DNA of 64,000 nucleotides from Candidatus Nitrotoga sp. CP45. GTDB taxonomy: Bacteria; Pseudomonadota; Gammaproteobacteria; Burkholderiales; Gallionellaceae. The translations under genes were made by a program, and so were the position numbers. Position 1 is the first letter of the stretch, and every line of letters begins with the position of its first letter. Where the stretch lies: the NCBI GenBank assembly GCA_003402375.1, contig QFXJ01000028.1, positions 19,517 through 83,516 of the forward strand, written 5' to 3'. Below the pieces are notes generated by a model. The model was not told where the DNA came from and searched no databases. It worked only from the letters and a program-made list of their open reading frames with translations. Of the stretch, positions 8,927 through 20,053 are shown one piece after another.

Positions 8927-11900
8927 ATGAGTGGAGATTACAGCCGAGTTCGATTCGATCCCCGCATCGATCTGTCCGGCGTCTTGATGCAGCAAGGGCG
9001 CGTGCAACTGGACTCGGATTGGAATGAGTGGGTGGCGGTGCTGGATAGACGCTTGCGCGCCGAGAGTGTGGATACGCTTGGCGTGCATGTTACGCCAGGA
9101 ATCACGGGCGTGGCGGTGGTCTCGCCGCAAACGCCAGACGCCTTCAAAATCGAGGCTGCCGGTGGAAATATCAGCATCGGCCGCGGCCGCATGTATGTGG
9201 ATGGGTTGTTGGCGGAAAATCATGGCGGCGGCGCCGCGGAGTTCGATGCGGTGCTCGCCGAACTGAGAGGAAAAACGTCGCTGGCGTACAACTTGCAGCC
9301 GTATTTCCCCGCGCCACCGACTTTGCCCGGCGGTGGACCGCACCTCGCCTATCTCGAAGTTTGGCAGCGCGAGATTACCCATCTTCAACAGCCCAACTTG
9401 GTCGAAAGCGCTGTGGGCGTGGATACCACCACGCGTCTGCAAACTGTCTGGCAGGTTCGCTTGCTGGCCAATGTCAGCGGTGCCAACTGCACCACACCCG
9501 ACACCACGGTAGCGGGCTGGCAAGCACTTTCCCTTCCCTCCGGCGGGCGCATGTCCATCAAGGCGGAGGGCGTTCCACCCGATCTTGATCCATGCGAACT
9601 GCCGCCCGGTGGGGGTTATCGCGGACTGGAGAATCAGCTCTATCGCGTCGAGATTCACGATGGCGGCGCCGTGGGCGCGGCGAGGTTCAAATGGTCACGC
9701 GACAATGCCAGCGTGGCGAGCAATGTAGTGGAAATTGTCTCTCAGACCGCGACCAGCACCGAACTCAAATTAGCCAGCCTGGGTCGTGACGCAGTGCTGC
9801 GTTTCAACACGGGTGACTGGGTGGAGATACTCGATGACCGGCGCGAACTCAGTGGTGAAAACGGCGATCCCGCGCTGCGTCGCGGCGTGATGCGCAAGAT
9901 CAGCGTCGACGACGCCAAGCAAACCATCAGCTTTTCACCCGCGTTGCCGGCAAATCTCGTACCCGGCGGCGGCCTCGACACCCTGGATTCCCGCCACACC
10001 CGTGTGCGGCGCTGGGACCAGAAGGGCACAGTACGCGATGCCAACAACAATGTCATCGTCAATCTCGATGCGGCCGGCAGCACCGGCTTGATCCCGGTGC
10101 CGGCGGCGGGCGTCTGGGTAGTGCTGGAAAACGGAATTCAAATTCAATTCAATCTCGACCCTTCCGGTAGCGGATTCCACTGCGGGGACTATTGGGTATC
10201 TGCGGCACGCACCAACGACACCTCAGTGGAAACCTACACCCAAGCGCCGCCGCGCGGCATCCATCGCCATTATGCGAGGCTGTCTATCGTCACCTTTCCC
10301 GACGACGAAACCGACTGCCGTGTGAAATGGCCGCCCGAATGCGGCGGGTGCTGCACCGTCAACGTCGCACCCGGTGAAAATATCCAGGCCGCGATCGACT
10401 CGCTGCCGGATGAAGGCGGTTGCGTATGCCTGAAAACAGGCGTGCATAACGTCAGCACTACCATTCAGATACTCTCCTCGCGCATCATCCTGCGCGGCGA
10501 AAGTCCTGGCACTATCGTGCGTGCGGCAGGGCTAGCCAGAACCTTGCAGATCGGCGACGCCAGTTCACCGGTTAGCGACATTATCGTCGAAGGCATACGC
10601 TTTGAGGCAACAGCCGCTGCCGCCGATATTGGCGCGCTGCTTTATCTGAATCACTGTACGCGGGTAAGGGTAGAACATTGTGCGCTTGCCATCATAATTT
10701 CGAAACTGCAAGCACCGCCGTCCTATGTCGGCATCAATTTGAGCAGCGTGACCGATGTCGACCTAATTGCTAATCGCCTGGATAATTTTCTCGTCGGTAT
10801 CCTGAGTCAAGATTATCAGGGTGGCCTGCACATCACCGACAACGCCATTGCAGGCATCACCGGTAAGTTCCTCGACCAGGCCGATGGCTCAAACGGCCAA
10901 TATGGCATACGGATAGACACCGGTCTTACTCAAGCTTGCAGTATCGAGAATAATCGTATCCGCCATTTTTGGGTCGGTATCTCTTTGGGCCAGAATGCCG
11001 TGGGTTCGCGCATATCTGGTAATCGCATCAGCCGCAGCGCCGGTATCACGCAAGATAAAGCTCCCTCCGATGTTGCACAAATGCGCAATTACCTAGACGC
11101 CCGCTTGTACGCAATTGATGTCGAAGCGGCCCAATGCGAGGTATGCGGTAACCAGATCGATTTACTTTCGGCAGCGTGGGGCGGCATTCGTGCCAGCGGT
11201 AATCACGTAGTAATCGCCGCTAATTTCATGGAGGCGATTGCACAAAAGGGGCAGCTGACGGTGCCCGTCGGCATTTATTGCCTGGCCGATGCAAAAAATG
11301 GCCGTGCCGCCGATCACGTTGTGGTGCGCGACAATCAATTACTCGGCCCGCAATTGGGCATTGTCGCCTCACGGATTGCCTGCCCGGCCGTCGTCGGTAA
11401 TCACATCGATGGCGGTGGTACCGGATGGTACGGTGTACGGGTGGATGATTGTAGCGACAGCCGTATCGATAACAACGACCTGCGCGAAGTGTTTTTTGCC
11501 GTGCATCTCAGTGAGGGCGAACGCAACCGTATAACGGATAATCGCATCGAACAGGCAGGTACCGGCATCACCGCCACACAGGAAACCAATTTGGAGAGTA
11601 GCGGTAATCGTCTGCAATCCTGTCTGCTTTTAGGTATGGCGATGTTCGTGCGTGGCACTACTGCGTTGCTCGAAAATCGGGTGCTCAATTGCGGTTACGC
11701 CCTCAATTTTTCGATAGGGATAGGCGTGTACGCTGAAGAAATATTGGCGCCTTCAGGTGCCCATCTGCGCATCGAAAACTGTGAAGTGGCCGACACCGGA
11801 ATCTCTGCTGACGGCAGTCACGTTACTACTGGCAATGCTGTTGGCATTGGCGGCTGGATGCCCGCCTGTCAGATTAATGGCAACCGAGTCGGCTACACCC

Positions 11901-12358
11901 AGCTTGCCAAGCTCGAACTGCTCAACGAACACCGCGCATTGCTGTTGATCGGGCCGCTTGCTTTACATTATTTGGCTGGGGCAGGCGAGATCACCTATAT
12001 GTTTGGCAGCGCACAGGTGAATGACAATCACTTTAGTGGCCCGGGCCGTACTCATTTGGTGGAATTCATGCGTATTGTAATAACCGACAACATCGATCTC
12101 CGTTTCGAGAAGGTGGCTTTCAACAATAATATTTGCGACCATTTCAGCGCTGAAGCCAATCCACGAGGCGCGAGTGTACGGCTGTGGGGCGGGCATTTGA
12201 TCGCCATGGGCAATCATGTCAAAGCCGCGGTCAACGTCAATGCCATGTCGCTGGCCAACAGCAGCGCCGCACTCATGGGCAACATTACTACCGGTGATTA
12301 CACTGGCACCAACAAAGTTACCCCGCTACAGTTCAACAATTTCAACATCAAAATTTAA
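8927..12358 (+). CDS. DUF6519 / right-handed beta-helix protein of the injection-system operon
   Basis: 1143 residues, preceded by AAGGAG seven bases from the ATG. The N-terminus (YSRVRFDPRIDLSGVLMQQG, RVQLDSDWNEW) is the signature of the DUF6519 family found beside baseplate genes. From about residue 476 the protein becomes a long right-handed parallel beta-helix: NVAPGENIQAAIDSLPDEGG opens a pectin-lyase-like domain, followed by many NosD-like turns such as IENNRIRHFWVGISL, SRISGNRI, RIDNNDLREVFFAVHL and RITDNRIEQAGTGI. Such folds form trimeric tail spikes or carbohydrate-binding fibres. As the largest gene at the distal end it is the best candidate for the target-recognition or baseplate-decorating component here. 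No catalytic residues can be assigned. Confidence 0.75.
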   Translation: MSGDYSRVRFDPRIDLSGVLMQQGRVQLDSDWNEWVAVLDRRLRAESVDTLGVHVTPGITGVAVVSPQTPDAFKIEAAGGNISIGRGRMYVDGLLAENHGGGAAEFDAVLAELRGKTSLAYNLQPYFPAPPTLPGGGPHLAYLEVWQREITHLQQPNLVESAVGVDTTTRLQTVWQVRLLANVSGANCTTPDTTVAGWQALSLPSGGRMSIKAEGVPPDLDPCELPPGGGYRGLENQLYRVEIHDGGAVGAARFKWSRDNASVASNVVEIVSQTATSTELKLASLGRDAVLRFNTGDWVEILDDRRELSGENGDPALRRGVMRKISVDDAKQTISFSPALPANLVPGGGLDTLDSRHTRVRRWDQKGTVRDANNNVIVNLDAAGSTGLIPVPAAGVWVVLENGIQIQFNLDPSGSGFHCGDYWVSAARTNDTSVETYTQAPPRGIHRHYARLSIVTFPDDETDCRVKWPPECGGCCTVNVAPGENIQAAIDSLPDEGGCVCLKTGVHNVSTTIQILSSRIILRGESPGTIVRAAGLARTLQIGDASSPVSDIIVEGIRFEATAAAADIGALLYLNHCTRVRVEHCALAIIISKLQAPPSYVGINLSSVTDVDLIANRLDNFLVGILSQDYQGGLHITDNAIAGITGKFLDQADGSNGQYGIRIDTGLTQACSIENNRIRHFWVGISLGQNAVGSRISGNRISRSAGITQDKAPSDVAQMRNYLDARLYAIDVEAAQCEVCGNQIDLLSAAWGGIRASGNHVVIAANFMEAIAQKGQLTVPVGIYCLADAKNGRAADHVVVRDNQLLGPQLGIVASRIACPAVVGNHIDGGGTGWYGVRVDDCSDSRIDNNDLREVFFAVHLSEGERNRITDNRIEQAGTGITATQETNLESSGNRLQSCLLLGMAMFVRGTTALLENRVLNCGYALNFSIGIGVYAEEILAPSGAHLRIENCEVADTGISADGSHVTTGNAVGIGGWMPACQINGNRVGYTQLAKLELLNEHRALLLIGPLALHYLAGAGEITYMFGSAQVNDNHFSGPGRTHLVEFMRIVITDNIDLRFEKVAFNNNICDHFSAEANPRGASVRLWGGHLIAMGNHVKAAVNVNAMSLANSSAALMGNITTGDYTGTNKVTPLQFNNFNIKI

Positions 12359-12370
12359 GGAGTGCACAAC

Positions 12371-12724
12371 ATGGACATCAAGACATTGGAGCAAGCGCTC
12401 AAACTGCAAAATGATCTCAATGCTCGGCTCACACAAAGCATGGCATCGCAGCGCACAGGGAAAATGCCGAACATTGAAGTGACACTCAAGGAAAAAGAAC
12501 AATCGGTTGTCCGCGCCCAAGCTGAGGTCGAAATCGCCATCAAGGAGCGGGACATCGCCGTAAGCCGTTGGGATGAGCGCGTCGCACAACGCAAAGCGAG
12601 CGTCGTCAAACTGCAAAGAGAATTGGACGATCTCAAAAAACAACTTACGGAACGAAACGATCCACCGAAAGAAAGAAAAACTGCACAGCCCAAAAAAGAA
12701 GTACGCAATAAAAAATCTCAGTAA
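12371..12724 (+). CDS. Small charged coiled-coil protein ending the injection-system operon
   Basis: 117 residues from the ATG at 12371, chosen because AAGGAG lies at 12357-12362 with an eight-base spacer; a GTG at 12362 is in frame but overlaps that site. The sequence is strongly helical and charged (IEVTLKEKEQSVVRAQAEVE, RELDDLKKQLTER) with a basic tail (KKEVRNKKSQ). I do not recognise a family. It follows the beta-helix gene after 12 bases and so is probably co-transcribed; it could be a chaperone or fibre-attachment subunit, but that is speculation. Confidence 0.6.
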   Translation: MDIKTLEQALKLQNDLNARLTQSMASQRTGKMPNIEVTLKEKEQSVVRAQAEVEIAIKERDIAVSRWDERVAQRKASVVKLQRELDDLKKQLTERNDPPKERKTAQPKKEVRNKKSQ

Positions 12725-13003
12725 ATAGATGTTTTATTTGTTGGCTTTGAACGAAACGTTGGTCCAGGATAGCAATTAATGAGCAATTAGCAAACTGACC
12801 GAATCAGGCGTTGCATCAATAAATTACCAACTCATCCAGCCTCGCACAAAAAATGACGGCTTGGAATTTTCTATCGTTAACCGTGCGCCATGGCCATTAC
12901 ACCCTAAAATGCTTGGACTGGAAAACCTCTCATAAGGTATTATTTGCTGCGATGTAGCACTATGTACTGCAACATGGATATGGATAAAAGAGAGGAAGCA
13001 TAG

Positions 13004-13939
13004 ATGAAGATTGCAAAAAATGTTTTGGAACTGATAGGCAACACACCATTGGTGCAATTAAACCGCGTGACCCAAGGCATAGATGCCACTATCCTCGCTA
13101 AGCTGGAATTTTTCAGCCCCGCGCTCAGCGTTAAAGACCGTATCGCCGCTTCAATGATTGAAGCTGCTGAAAAAGCAGACAAAATCAAACCAGACACAAT
13201 TATTTTGGAAGCAACATCTGGCAATACCGGCATCGGCCTTGCTATGGTTTGCGCAGCCCGCGGTTATAAGTGCACTTTCATCATGCCGGAAAACATGAGC
13301 CGTGAGCGCCGCCTGTTAATGAAGGCTTATGGTGCGGAGCTTATCCTGACTCCAGGTTCGGACGGTATGCCCGGGGCGATGAAGAGAGCAAAAGAAATGG
13401 CTTTGGCCGATTCACGCTACCTCATACTGCAGCAATTTTCTAATCGCGCTAATCCTGCCATCCATCGAACTGCTACCGCCGAAGAAATTATACGCGACAC
13501 CGATGGCATGATTGATATTTTTGTTGCGGGTGTTGGAACTGGTGGGACTATCACCGGTGTAGGTGAAGCATTGAGAGAGATTTATTCGGGCGTGCAAATA
13601 ATTGCCGTGGAACCGGATGCTTCGCCTGTACTTTCAGGTGGACAGCGTGGTCCGCATTCTATTCAAGGGATAGGGCCGGGTTTTATACCTGAAATTCTCA
13701 ACAAAAATATATTCCACGAAGCGGTACGTGTTAAAGATGACGATGCCTTCAATATGGCGCGGCGCTTGGCAAAAGAGGAAGGCTTGTTGGTTGGTATTTC
13801 CTCCGGTGCGGCTGTTTGGGCTGCCCTTGAAATTGCCAAGCGTCCTTTAAATGTTGGCAAAATGATCGTAGTGATGATCCCTTCATTTGGTGAGCGGTAT
13901 TTGTCCACTAAATTGTTTGCTGATCTTGATGTGGATTGA
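13004..13939 (+). CDS. cysK: Cysteine synthase (O-acetylserine sulfhydrylase), CysK type
   Basis: 311 residues, complete. It is a PLP enzyme that replaces the acetate of O-acetylserine with sulfide to form cysteine. The PLP lysine is K44 in LSVKDR, the substrate loop is TSGNTG (71-76), and the phosphate-binding glycine loop is GTGGT (178-182). The later motifs [14 protein letters not shown] and [10 protein letters not shown] favour CysK over CysM. An AGGAAG site precedes the ATG. It is separated from the injection-system operon by 279 bases and is followed by the rplU promoter, so it is probably an independent unit. Confidence 0.93.
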   Translation: MKIAKNVLELIGNTPLVQLNRVTQGIDATILAKLEFFSPALSVKDRIAASMIEAAEKADKIKPDTIILEATSGNTGIGLAMVCAARGYKCTFIMPENMSRERRLLMKAYGAELILTPGSDGMPGAMKRAKEMALADSRYLILQQFSNRANPAIHRTATAEEIIRDTDGMIDIFVAGVGTGGTITGVGEALREIYSGVQIIAVEPDASPVLSGGQRGPHSIQGIGPGFIPEILNKNIFHEAVRVKDDDAFNMARRLAKEEGLLVGISSGAAVWAALEIAKRPLNVGKMIVVMIPSFGERYLSTKLFADLDVD

Positions 13940-14056
13940 GCAGAATGCAGTAAACAAACAAGTAAGTTGCCAATAATATTATCTGCCGCCCTCTCCAAGC
14001 TTGTTAAACACGCGATCTTATTGACGGCAGATAAACGCTATTTATTAAAAACCATT

Positions 14057-14084
14057 TTGACGGCTGGTGCCGTTTGTGTATAAT
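14057..14084 (+). promoter_or_regulatory. Sigma-70 promoter of rplU-rpmA
   Basis: TTGACG at 14057-14062 and a perfect TATAAT at 14079-14084 are separated by 16 bases. They lie 37 bases upstream of the rplU start, an arrangement expected for a strong housekeeping promoter. Seen directly; activity is inferred. Confidence 0.85.
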
Positions 14085-14121
14085 GCGCGACTCTGTAAAA
14101 CCGCATTCAAGCGAGGTTGTT

Positions 14122-14433
14122 ATGTACGCAGTAATCAAAACTGGTGGTAAGCAATATCGTGTTGTCACAGGCGAAACCCTGAAAATTGAAACCGTTTCTG
14201 GTGAAGTCGGCAGCGCTATCGTGCTGGACAAAGTGCTGATGGTGGGCAGTGGCGAGAAAGTATCTGTTGGCCAACCTCTATTGGCTGGCGCTACTGTCAC
14301 GGCAACCATAATATCAAATGGTCGTGGCGAGAAGATCAGAATCTTTAAGATGCGTCGACGTAAGCACTACCAAAAACATCAAGGTCATCGTCAAAACTTC
14401 ACTGAAATCCGTATTGACGGCATTTCGGCGTAA
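14122..14433 (+). CDS. rplU: 50S ribosomal protein L21
   Basis: 103 residues from the ATG at 14122 ([14 protein letters not shown]), the standard L21 start and length. The frame continues upstream to 14074, but that part covers the promoter region and is not coding. L21 binds 23S rRNA domain VI. The conserved C-terminal block [17 protein letters not shown] is present. It is followed after 18 bases by rpmA, the usual partner. Confidence 0.97.
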   Translation: MYAVIKTGGKQYRVVTGETLKIETVSGEVGSAIVLDKVLMVGSGEKVSVGQPLLAGATVTATIISNGRGEKIRIFKMRRRKHYQKHQGHRQNFTEIRIDGISA

Positions 14434-14451
14434 TATTGAAGGAGAAGAAAC

Positions 14452-14709
14452 ATGGCATCAAAAAAAGGCGGCGGCAGTACCAGTAACGGACGCGACTCAC
14501 ACTCAAAACGCCTCGGCGTGAAAACTTATGGCGGCGAATTAATTAACGCTGGCAGCATTATTGTACGTCAGCGCGGTACGCGATTCCACGCTGGTGACAA
14601 CGTCGGCATGGGCAAGGATCACACCTTGTTTGCAAAGATTGCCGGCAAAGTTGTGTTCGCCGTTAAAGGTGCACAAAAACGCAAAACTATCTTCGTGGTT
14701 CCAGCTTAA
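14452..14709 (+). CDS. rpmA: 50S ribosomal protein L27
   Basis: 85 residues, full length, with the canonical N-terminus [16 protein letters not shown] that reaches toward the peptidyl-transferase centre, and [15 protein letters not shown] in the middle. AAGGAGAAG precedes the ATG. It is the second gene of the rplU-rpmA pair and is followed by a clear intrinsic terminator. Confidence 0.97.
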   Translation: MASKKGGGSTSNGRDSHSKRLGVKTYGGELINAGSIIVRQRGTRFHAGDNVGMGKDHTLFAKIAGKVVFAVKGAQKRKTIFVVPA

Positions 14710-14731
14710 GTACTCCTAGCCAAGTACAATG

Positions 14732-15845
<1,114 letters not shown>

Positions 15846-15851
15846 TGCATC

Positions 15852-16970
15852 ATGACAACCATTCTGGCCCAGTGCAAACGCATCGTCGTCAAAGTTGGAA
15901 GCAGCCTGGTCACCAATCAGGGTGAAGGACTGGATATCCCTGCAATCCAGAACTGGGCGCAGCAAATTGCTACGCTACGTGACAATGGGCACAAAGTAGT
16001 ATTGGTCTCTTCGGGCGCGATTGCCGAAGGTATGCAGCGACTTGGCTGGAAAAAACGCCCCAGCGCCGTGCATGAATTGCAGGCCGCTGCCGCAGTCGGT
16101 CAAATGGGCTTGATACAGGTGTACGAAAGCTGCTTTAGCGCACACGGCCTGCATACAGCACAAATATTGCTCACCCATGCCGATCTCGCCGATCGTGAAC
16201 GCTACCTCAACGCCCGCTCTACACTGCGCACCCTGCTGACTCTTGGCGTTATTCCCGTCATCAATGAAAATGACACGGTGGTCACCGATGAAATCAAGTT
16301 TGGTGACAACGACACTTTAGGCGCATTGGTTGCCAACCTGATTGAGGCTGATGCGCTCATTATCCTTACTGACCAAATCGGCCTTTACACTGCTGACCCG
16401 CGCAAGGATCCAAATGCTACGCTAGTCAGTTTCGCGCAAGCGGGCGATGAAAAGCTTGAAGCCATGGCAGGTGGCGCGGGTAGCCACATCGGAAGTGGCG
16501 GCATGCTCACCAAGGTGCTCGCCGCAAAACGGGCTGCACGTAGCGGCGCGCACACCGTAATCGCATCTGGCCATGAAATAGATGTGTTGCCACGCCTAAT
16601 GTGTGGCAACAGTATCGGCACTCTACTTGAAGCACAACCATTACCTTTAAATGCGCGCAAGCAATGGCTGGCTGATCATCTGCAAATCAGCGGCAAGGTA
16701 ACGCTAGATGCTGGTGCAGTGCATGCACTACGCAACGAAGGCAAGAGCCTGCTACCGGTCGGCATCACCAAAATCAGCGGGGAATTTGAGCGCGGCACAG
16801 TAGTCGCCATTTTAGATACGAATGAACAAGATATCGCGCGCGGCCTGATCAACTACAATGCCACAGAAACACGTCGCATCGCCGGACATCCCAGTAGCGA
16901 AATCGAAACCCTTTTGGGTTACGTTGATGAGCCAGAGCTGATACATCGAGACAACTTGATTTTATTGTGA
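15852..16970 (+). CDS. proB: Glutamate 5-kinase
   Basis: 372 residues; six bases after obgE. It phosphorylates glutamate in the first step of proline synthesis. An amino-acid-kinase domain ([13 protein letters not shown] near the start; [40 protein letters not shown]) is followed by a C-terminal PUA domain (about 275-360; [17 protein letters not shown]). All core motifs are intact. The usual partner proA is not adjacent in this window. Confidence 0.96.
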   Translation: MTTILAQCKRIVVKVGSSLVTNQGEGLDIPAIQNWAQQIATLRDNGHKVVLVSSGAIAEGMQRLGWKKRPSAVHELQAAAAVGQMGLIQVYESCFSAHGLHTAQILLTHADLADRERYLNARSTLRTLLTLGVIPVINENDTVVTDEIKFGDNDTLGALVANLIEADALIILTDQIGLYTADPRKDPNATLVSFAQAGDEKLEAMAGGAGSHIGSGGMLTKVLAAKRAARSGAHTVIASGHEIDVLPRLMCGNSIGTLLEAQPLPLNARKQWLADHLQISGKVTLDAGAVHALRNEGKSLLPVGITKISGEFERGTVVAILDTNEQDIARGLINYNATETRRIAGHPSSEIETLLGYVDEPELIHRDNLILL

Positions 16971-17237
16971 GCAACAAGCCAAATTTCCTTCTGGTTAATT
17001 TTTCCTGCCGTCAGTAGCACCATTATTTGTGCCCACTTTTCTTCTTTTTGACTCATCCTATCGTCCATTTCAAAATGCCAGCCTTTATTTTTTTACAGGC
17101 GCTGAGTCTCATCACTGAGGGAAATATTTCTACTTGGGAAAAAGGAGACATTACTACTTAGCGCTTACAGGACAAGGCTTACAGTATTCAGCAAGATGAA
17201 AGTTTAATAGTATGAACCCGCCTAATCACATTGAAAT

Positions 17238-18335
17238 ATGCCCAAAATTCAATTGCGCGCCCCAATCTCTGAGAAATTGGCAAGCCGCGAAAATAATTTA
17301 AACGCCTTACGCCTGATCGCTGCGGTATTGGTACTTTTTTCTCACTGCTACGCATTGAGCGGAAATATCCAACTAGAGCCAATTGGTCGTCTTCTTCATA
17401 TATTTGATGGCGGTGCCTTGGCCGTGATAGCTTTTTTCTTTTTGAGCGGCTATCTTATTTCCTCAAGTTGGGCTTCCACGCCTCACTTTCCTTCGTTCAT
17501 GGCAAAAAGAGCGCTGAGAATTTTGCCCGGCTTAGCTGTTGTTGCGGCGATCAGCGCACTTTTGCTTGGTCCCATAGTCAGTTCTCTGGATATCAATCAC
17601 TATTTTTCATCTGGCCAGGCATTCAGATATATCCGTGACAACGTTAATGTCCTAAGCCTGAAAACCAACACGCTACCTGGTGTTTTTGAAGATTTGCCAA
17701 TACCTCGCGCCGTTAATGGTTCTCTATGGACCTTAAAGGTTGAATTCTTGGTTTACATCGTGACTGGAGTTATCGGTGCGACCTGTCTGCTGCCAACAGA
17801 AGGAAAAGGCTGGCGCAGTATTTTATTTTCTACAGTGATGCTTTATCTAGCTGTTCGAATGATCACCGTTACCAAAGCCGAATTCGATAGTTGGAATACT
17901 GGCCTCAATTTATTTTCGAGCCAATTGATTGCAGTCTTCATACTCGGAGCTATTGGGTACACTGTACGCCACTGGATTCCTCGTTCCGGGTTACTAGTGA
18001 TGGGACTCATTGGCCTTACATATTTATTTCGGGAAACCAGTCTATTTCTGCTTTTTATATATTTGTCGTATGGATATTTTTTGCTATTCGTAGCTACTTC
18101 ATCATTCCATCTATTAGGAAAAAGAACACGAATCCATGATTATTCTTTTGGCGTTTACATCTACGCTTTTCCAATTCAACAAACCATTGTCACGCTGGCA
18201 CCCGGGATTTCGCCAGCATGCCTGTTCCTCTTCTCGTTCCCTATTGTGACGCTATTTGCAATTGCCTCATGGCATTTCATTGAGAAACCCAGTCTTGGGC
18301 TTAAGGTTTTTTATGGTCTTGAATCCACCAAATGA
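17238..18335 (+). CDS. Acyltransferase 3 family membrane protein (OafA-like)
   Basis: 365 residues with about ten hydrophobic segments. The N-terminal NLNALRLIAAVLVLFSHCYAL contains the conserved Arg and the His (H36) of the acyltransferase-3 family, which O-acylates cell-surface sugars, and FFFLSGYLIS is the second family motif. It is preceded by 267 bases without a gene and has no obvious ribosome site. No polysaccharide genes are nearby and an IS-rich stretch follows, so it may be an acquired orphan. The substrate is unknown. Confidence 0.8.
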   Translation: MPKIQLRAPISEKLASRENNLNALRLIAAVLVLFSHCYALSGNIQLEPIGRLLHIFDGGALAVIAFFFLSGYLISSSWASTPHFPSFMAKRALRILPGLAVVAAISALLLGPIVSSLDINHYFSSGQAFRYIRDNVNVLSLKTNTLPGVFEDLPIPRAVNGSLWTLKVEFLVYIVTGVIGATCLLPTEGKGWRSILFSTVMLYLAVRMITVTKAEFDSWNTGLNLFSSQLIAVFILGAIGYTVRHWIPRSGLLVMGLIGLTYLFRETSLFLLFIYLSYGYFLLFVATSSFHLLGKRTRIHDYSFGVYIYAFPIQQTIVTLAPGISPACLFLFSFPIVTLFAIASWHFIEKPSLGLKVFYGLESTK

Positions 18336-18530
18336 AGTGGCAACCACTACTATCATTTATCATTCAGATTTTGGTAAAGTCTGCGGATGGTGGGTAAGAA
18401 TTGTTGTGTAAACGGCCATTTGACGGGAAACTGCTGTCTTGCGAGGAGTGATAGTGATGGTGACCGTACTGAAAGCGTTATTCCCTAGATTGATGGCCTG
18501 TTGGCCGTCTACAAGAAATCCGAAGACTTA

Positions 18531-18708
18531 GGGAAACACTGAATAATTCACCCCGTCAGAGACCCCGAGGTGAATTTTGCGGTTGTGGCCGGAGAATTGA
18601 CTTGTTTTTGGCATGAATCATGGCGATTTTCGAGTCGTTTTCTTCATTTCTCGTTTTCAGAACACACCTTGGGTGGGTGCATTGAGCAACCACCGGCGAG
18701 CCAGCATC
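18531..18708 (-). mobile_element. Truncated end of an IS5-family element
   Basis: GGGAAACACTGAATAATTC at 18531 matches the end of the intact element at 35677 (one difference). The following roughly 170 bases closely resemble the copy at 31403, including the transposase C-terminal region with its rearranged end. Similarity stops at about 18708, where unrelated transposase sequence begins. This is a fragment without coding capacity. Bases 18336-18530 show no recognisable gene. Confidence 0.7.
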
Positions 18709-18786
18709 AAATTATTAATGAGGCATTCAACTCGGACAAATTGATTGAATTTCTTGAGGCTTTAATCAAGGACGCGGAGAAATTTG
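18709..18786 (+). pseudogene. Short IS630-like transposase fragment
   Basis: Translation of this stretch gives INEAFNSDKLIEFLEALIKD, which matches DDSFDADKLAEFLAALIKD in the larger IS630-type remnant on the other strand at about 19200. It is thus a second, inverted copy of a small part of the same transposase, fused to an IS5-family end. The region to 19024 holds no other recognisable coding sequence. Confidence 0.6.
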
Positions 18787-19024
18787 AACACGAATTTGAA
18801 ACATGCCATTTGCACAAAAGTGCCGGTATGCACAAAAGCAAAATTAAAAGCGGCAGCAACCGAGCATATAAATACGCAAGAAAACTCGCCTGAACACGTC
18901 AAAAAATACTTTCAGGATTCACGAGAAAAGAAGCATCATGATTCACGGATAAACGTGGCCGGATTAATAGTATGCTGCTGTGTAGTATATTGATCTTTGA
19001 GGTTCGGATAGGTGCTACTACATT

Positions 19025-19635
19025 AGGAAACGCTGAATAATTATATTCATGCTGCTATTTTGTGCTCCAAATCTCCTTCTTATTGCTCCGGCCCGATTGG
19101 GCAGGTAGAACAATTCGATCTGATCTTTCCGCTCTGATGCCCAAGCCTTCACAATCTTGCTGTGGTGTACCCGCAGGTTGTCCAGGATCAAAAACACTTT
19201 CCTGCCCGCATCCTTGATCAAGGCAGCCAAGAATTCAGCAAGCTTGTCTGCATCAAAAGAATCATCAATGATCATCCAACGCGTCTTGCCTTGATTGGTC
19301 ACGGTGGCGATCATGGAAAGCTTTTGCCGTGTGCCGCCCACGGTCATCGCCATAGGGGTTTTGCCCGCTGGCGCAAAGCTTCTGCCACGCACATCGGTGT
19401 TGACCAACGCAGTTTTCACCCCAATGAATTTCAGCACCCTCTTGTCTGGCGCGTTGCTCAATGCCAGGCTACTCGCCTTCGAGCCATGACTGTACGGCCT
19501 CGGGGTTTTGTTCATAGGCGCGCTTGATGGGCTTTTGCGGTGTGAAGCCCCAGCGGGCAAGGTATTTGCCCACACTGCGAACGTGCAGTTTGATGCCGTA
19601 CTCTTGTTCGATGGGTTGACCTACGGCTGCGCGGC
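19025..19635 (-). pseudogene. Degenerate IS630-family transposase
   Basis: On the minus strand the best-preserved part reads TALVNTDVRGRSFAPAGKTP, then MIATVTNQGKTRWMIID and VFLILDNLRVHHSKIVKAW, the DDE-superfamily endonuclease core of IS630-type transposases. LDNLRVHH carries one catalytic Asp. Upstream parts (GYEQNPEAVQ-type and WGFTPQKPIKRA-type motifs) lie in other frames, and the C-terminus is replaced after FYLP. Frameshifts make it non-functional. The left edge at 19025 carries GGAAACGCTGAATAATT, the same terminal motif as the IS5-family element at 35677, so an insertion or recombination has scrambled the boundary. Confidence 0.75.
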
Positions 19636-19639
19636 TCCA

Positions 19640-19985
19640 AAGAAAAAATCCATCTTGAGCTGATCAGGGTTGAGGTGTTATGACGAGGACCAGCTGCCAT
19701 TGTCGGATGCAACACCACCTGGTTTGGCAAGATAGCTTTTCTGACGCAAATGTCGCGCACATCCCCCGCCAGATCGCTGCTATCCACGTCATAAATCTGC
19801 CAGCCAACAGTTTTCGGCTAAAAATATCCATGAACAAATACAGGTAAGAATAGATGCCCTTCACCCGTGAAGGCAGATAGGTGATGTCTCGGCTAAATAG
19901 CGGTTGGGTGCGACAGCAAAGAACGCACGCGGCTGCAGTACATTGAATTTTTTGGGAAACAGTACTGATGGGCTAGCGATAACTC
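19640..19985 (-). pseudogene. Frameshifted integrase-type (IS3-like) transposase fragment
   Basis: On the minus strand, RDITYLPSRVKGIYSYLYLF followed by MDIFSRKLLAG is an rve-type integrase core (conserved D in YLFMDIFSRK). The continuation DSSDLAGDVRDICVRKAILP and NQVVLHP appears in a different frame, so at least one frameshift is present and the gene is dead. It abuts the IS630-type remnant. The stretch 19986-20053 has no feature I can support. Confidence 0.7.
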
Positions 19986-20053
19986 ATTAGTTTCATGTGT
20001 ATGGCACTCCTGCAATGCTTACGCTGACTTACACACCACCACAATTCGTAAAG

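Noticed and set aside
8801..9658. 285-codon frame on the minus strand
   Set aside because: It is antisense to two well-supported injection-system genes in GC-rich DNA, with no ribosome site or family motif.
13979..14034. Inverted repeat ATCTGCCG / CGGCAGAT as the cysK terminator
   Set aside because: The loop is nearly 40 bases long and no T-run follows the second arm.
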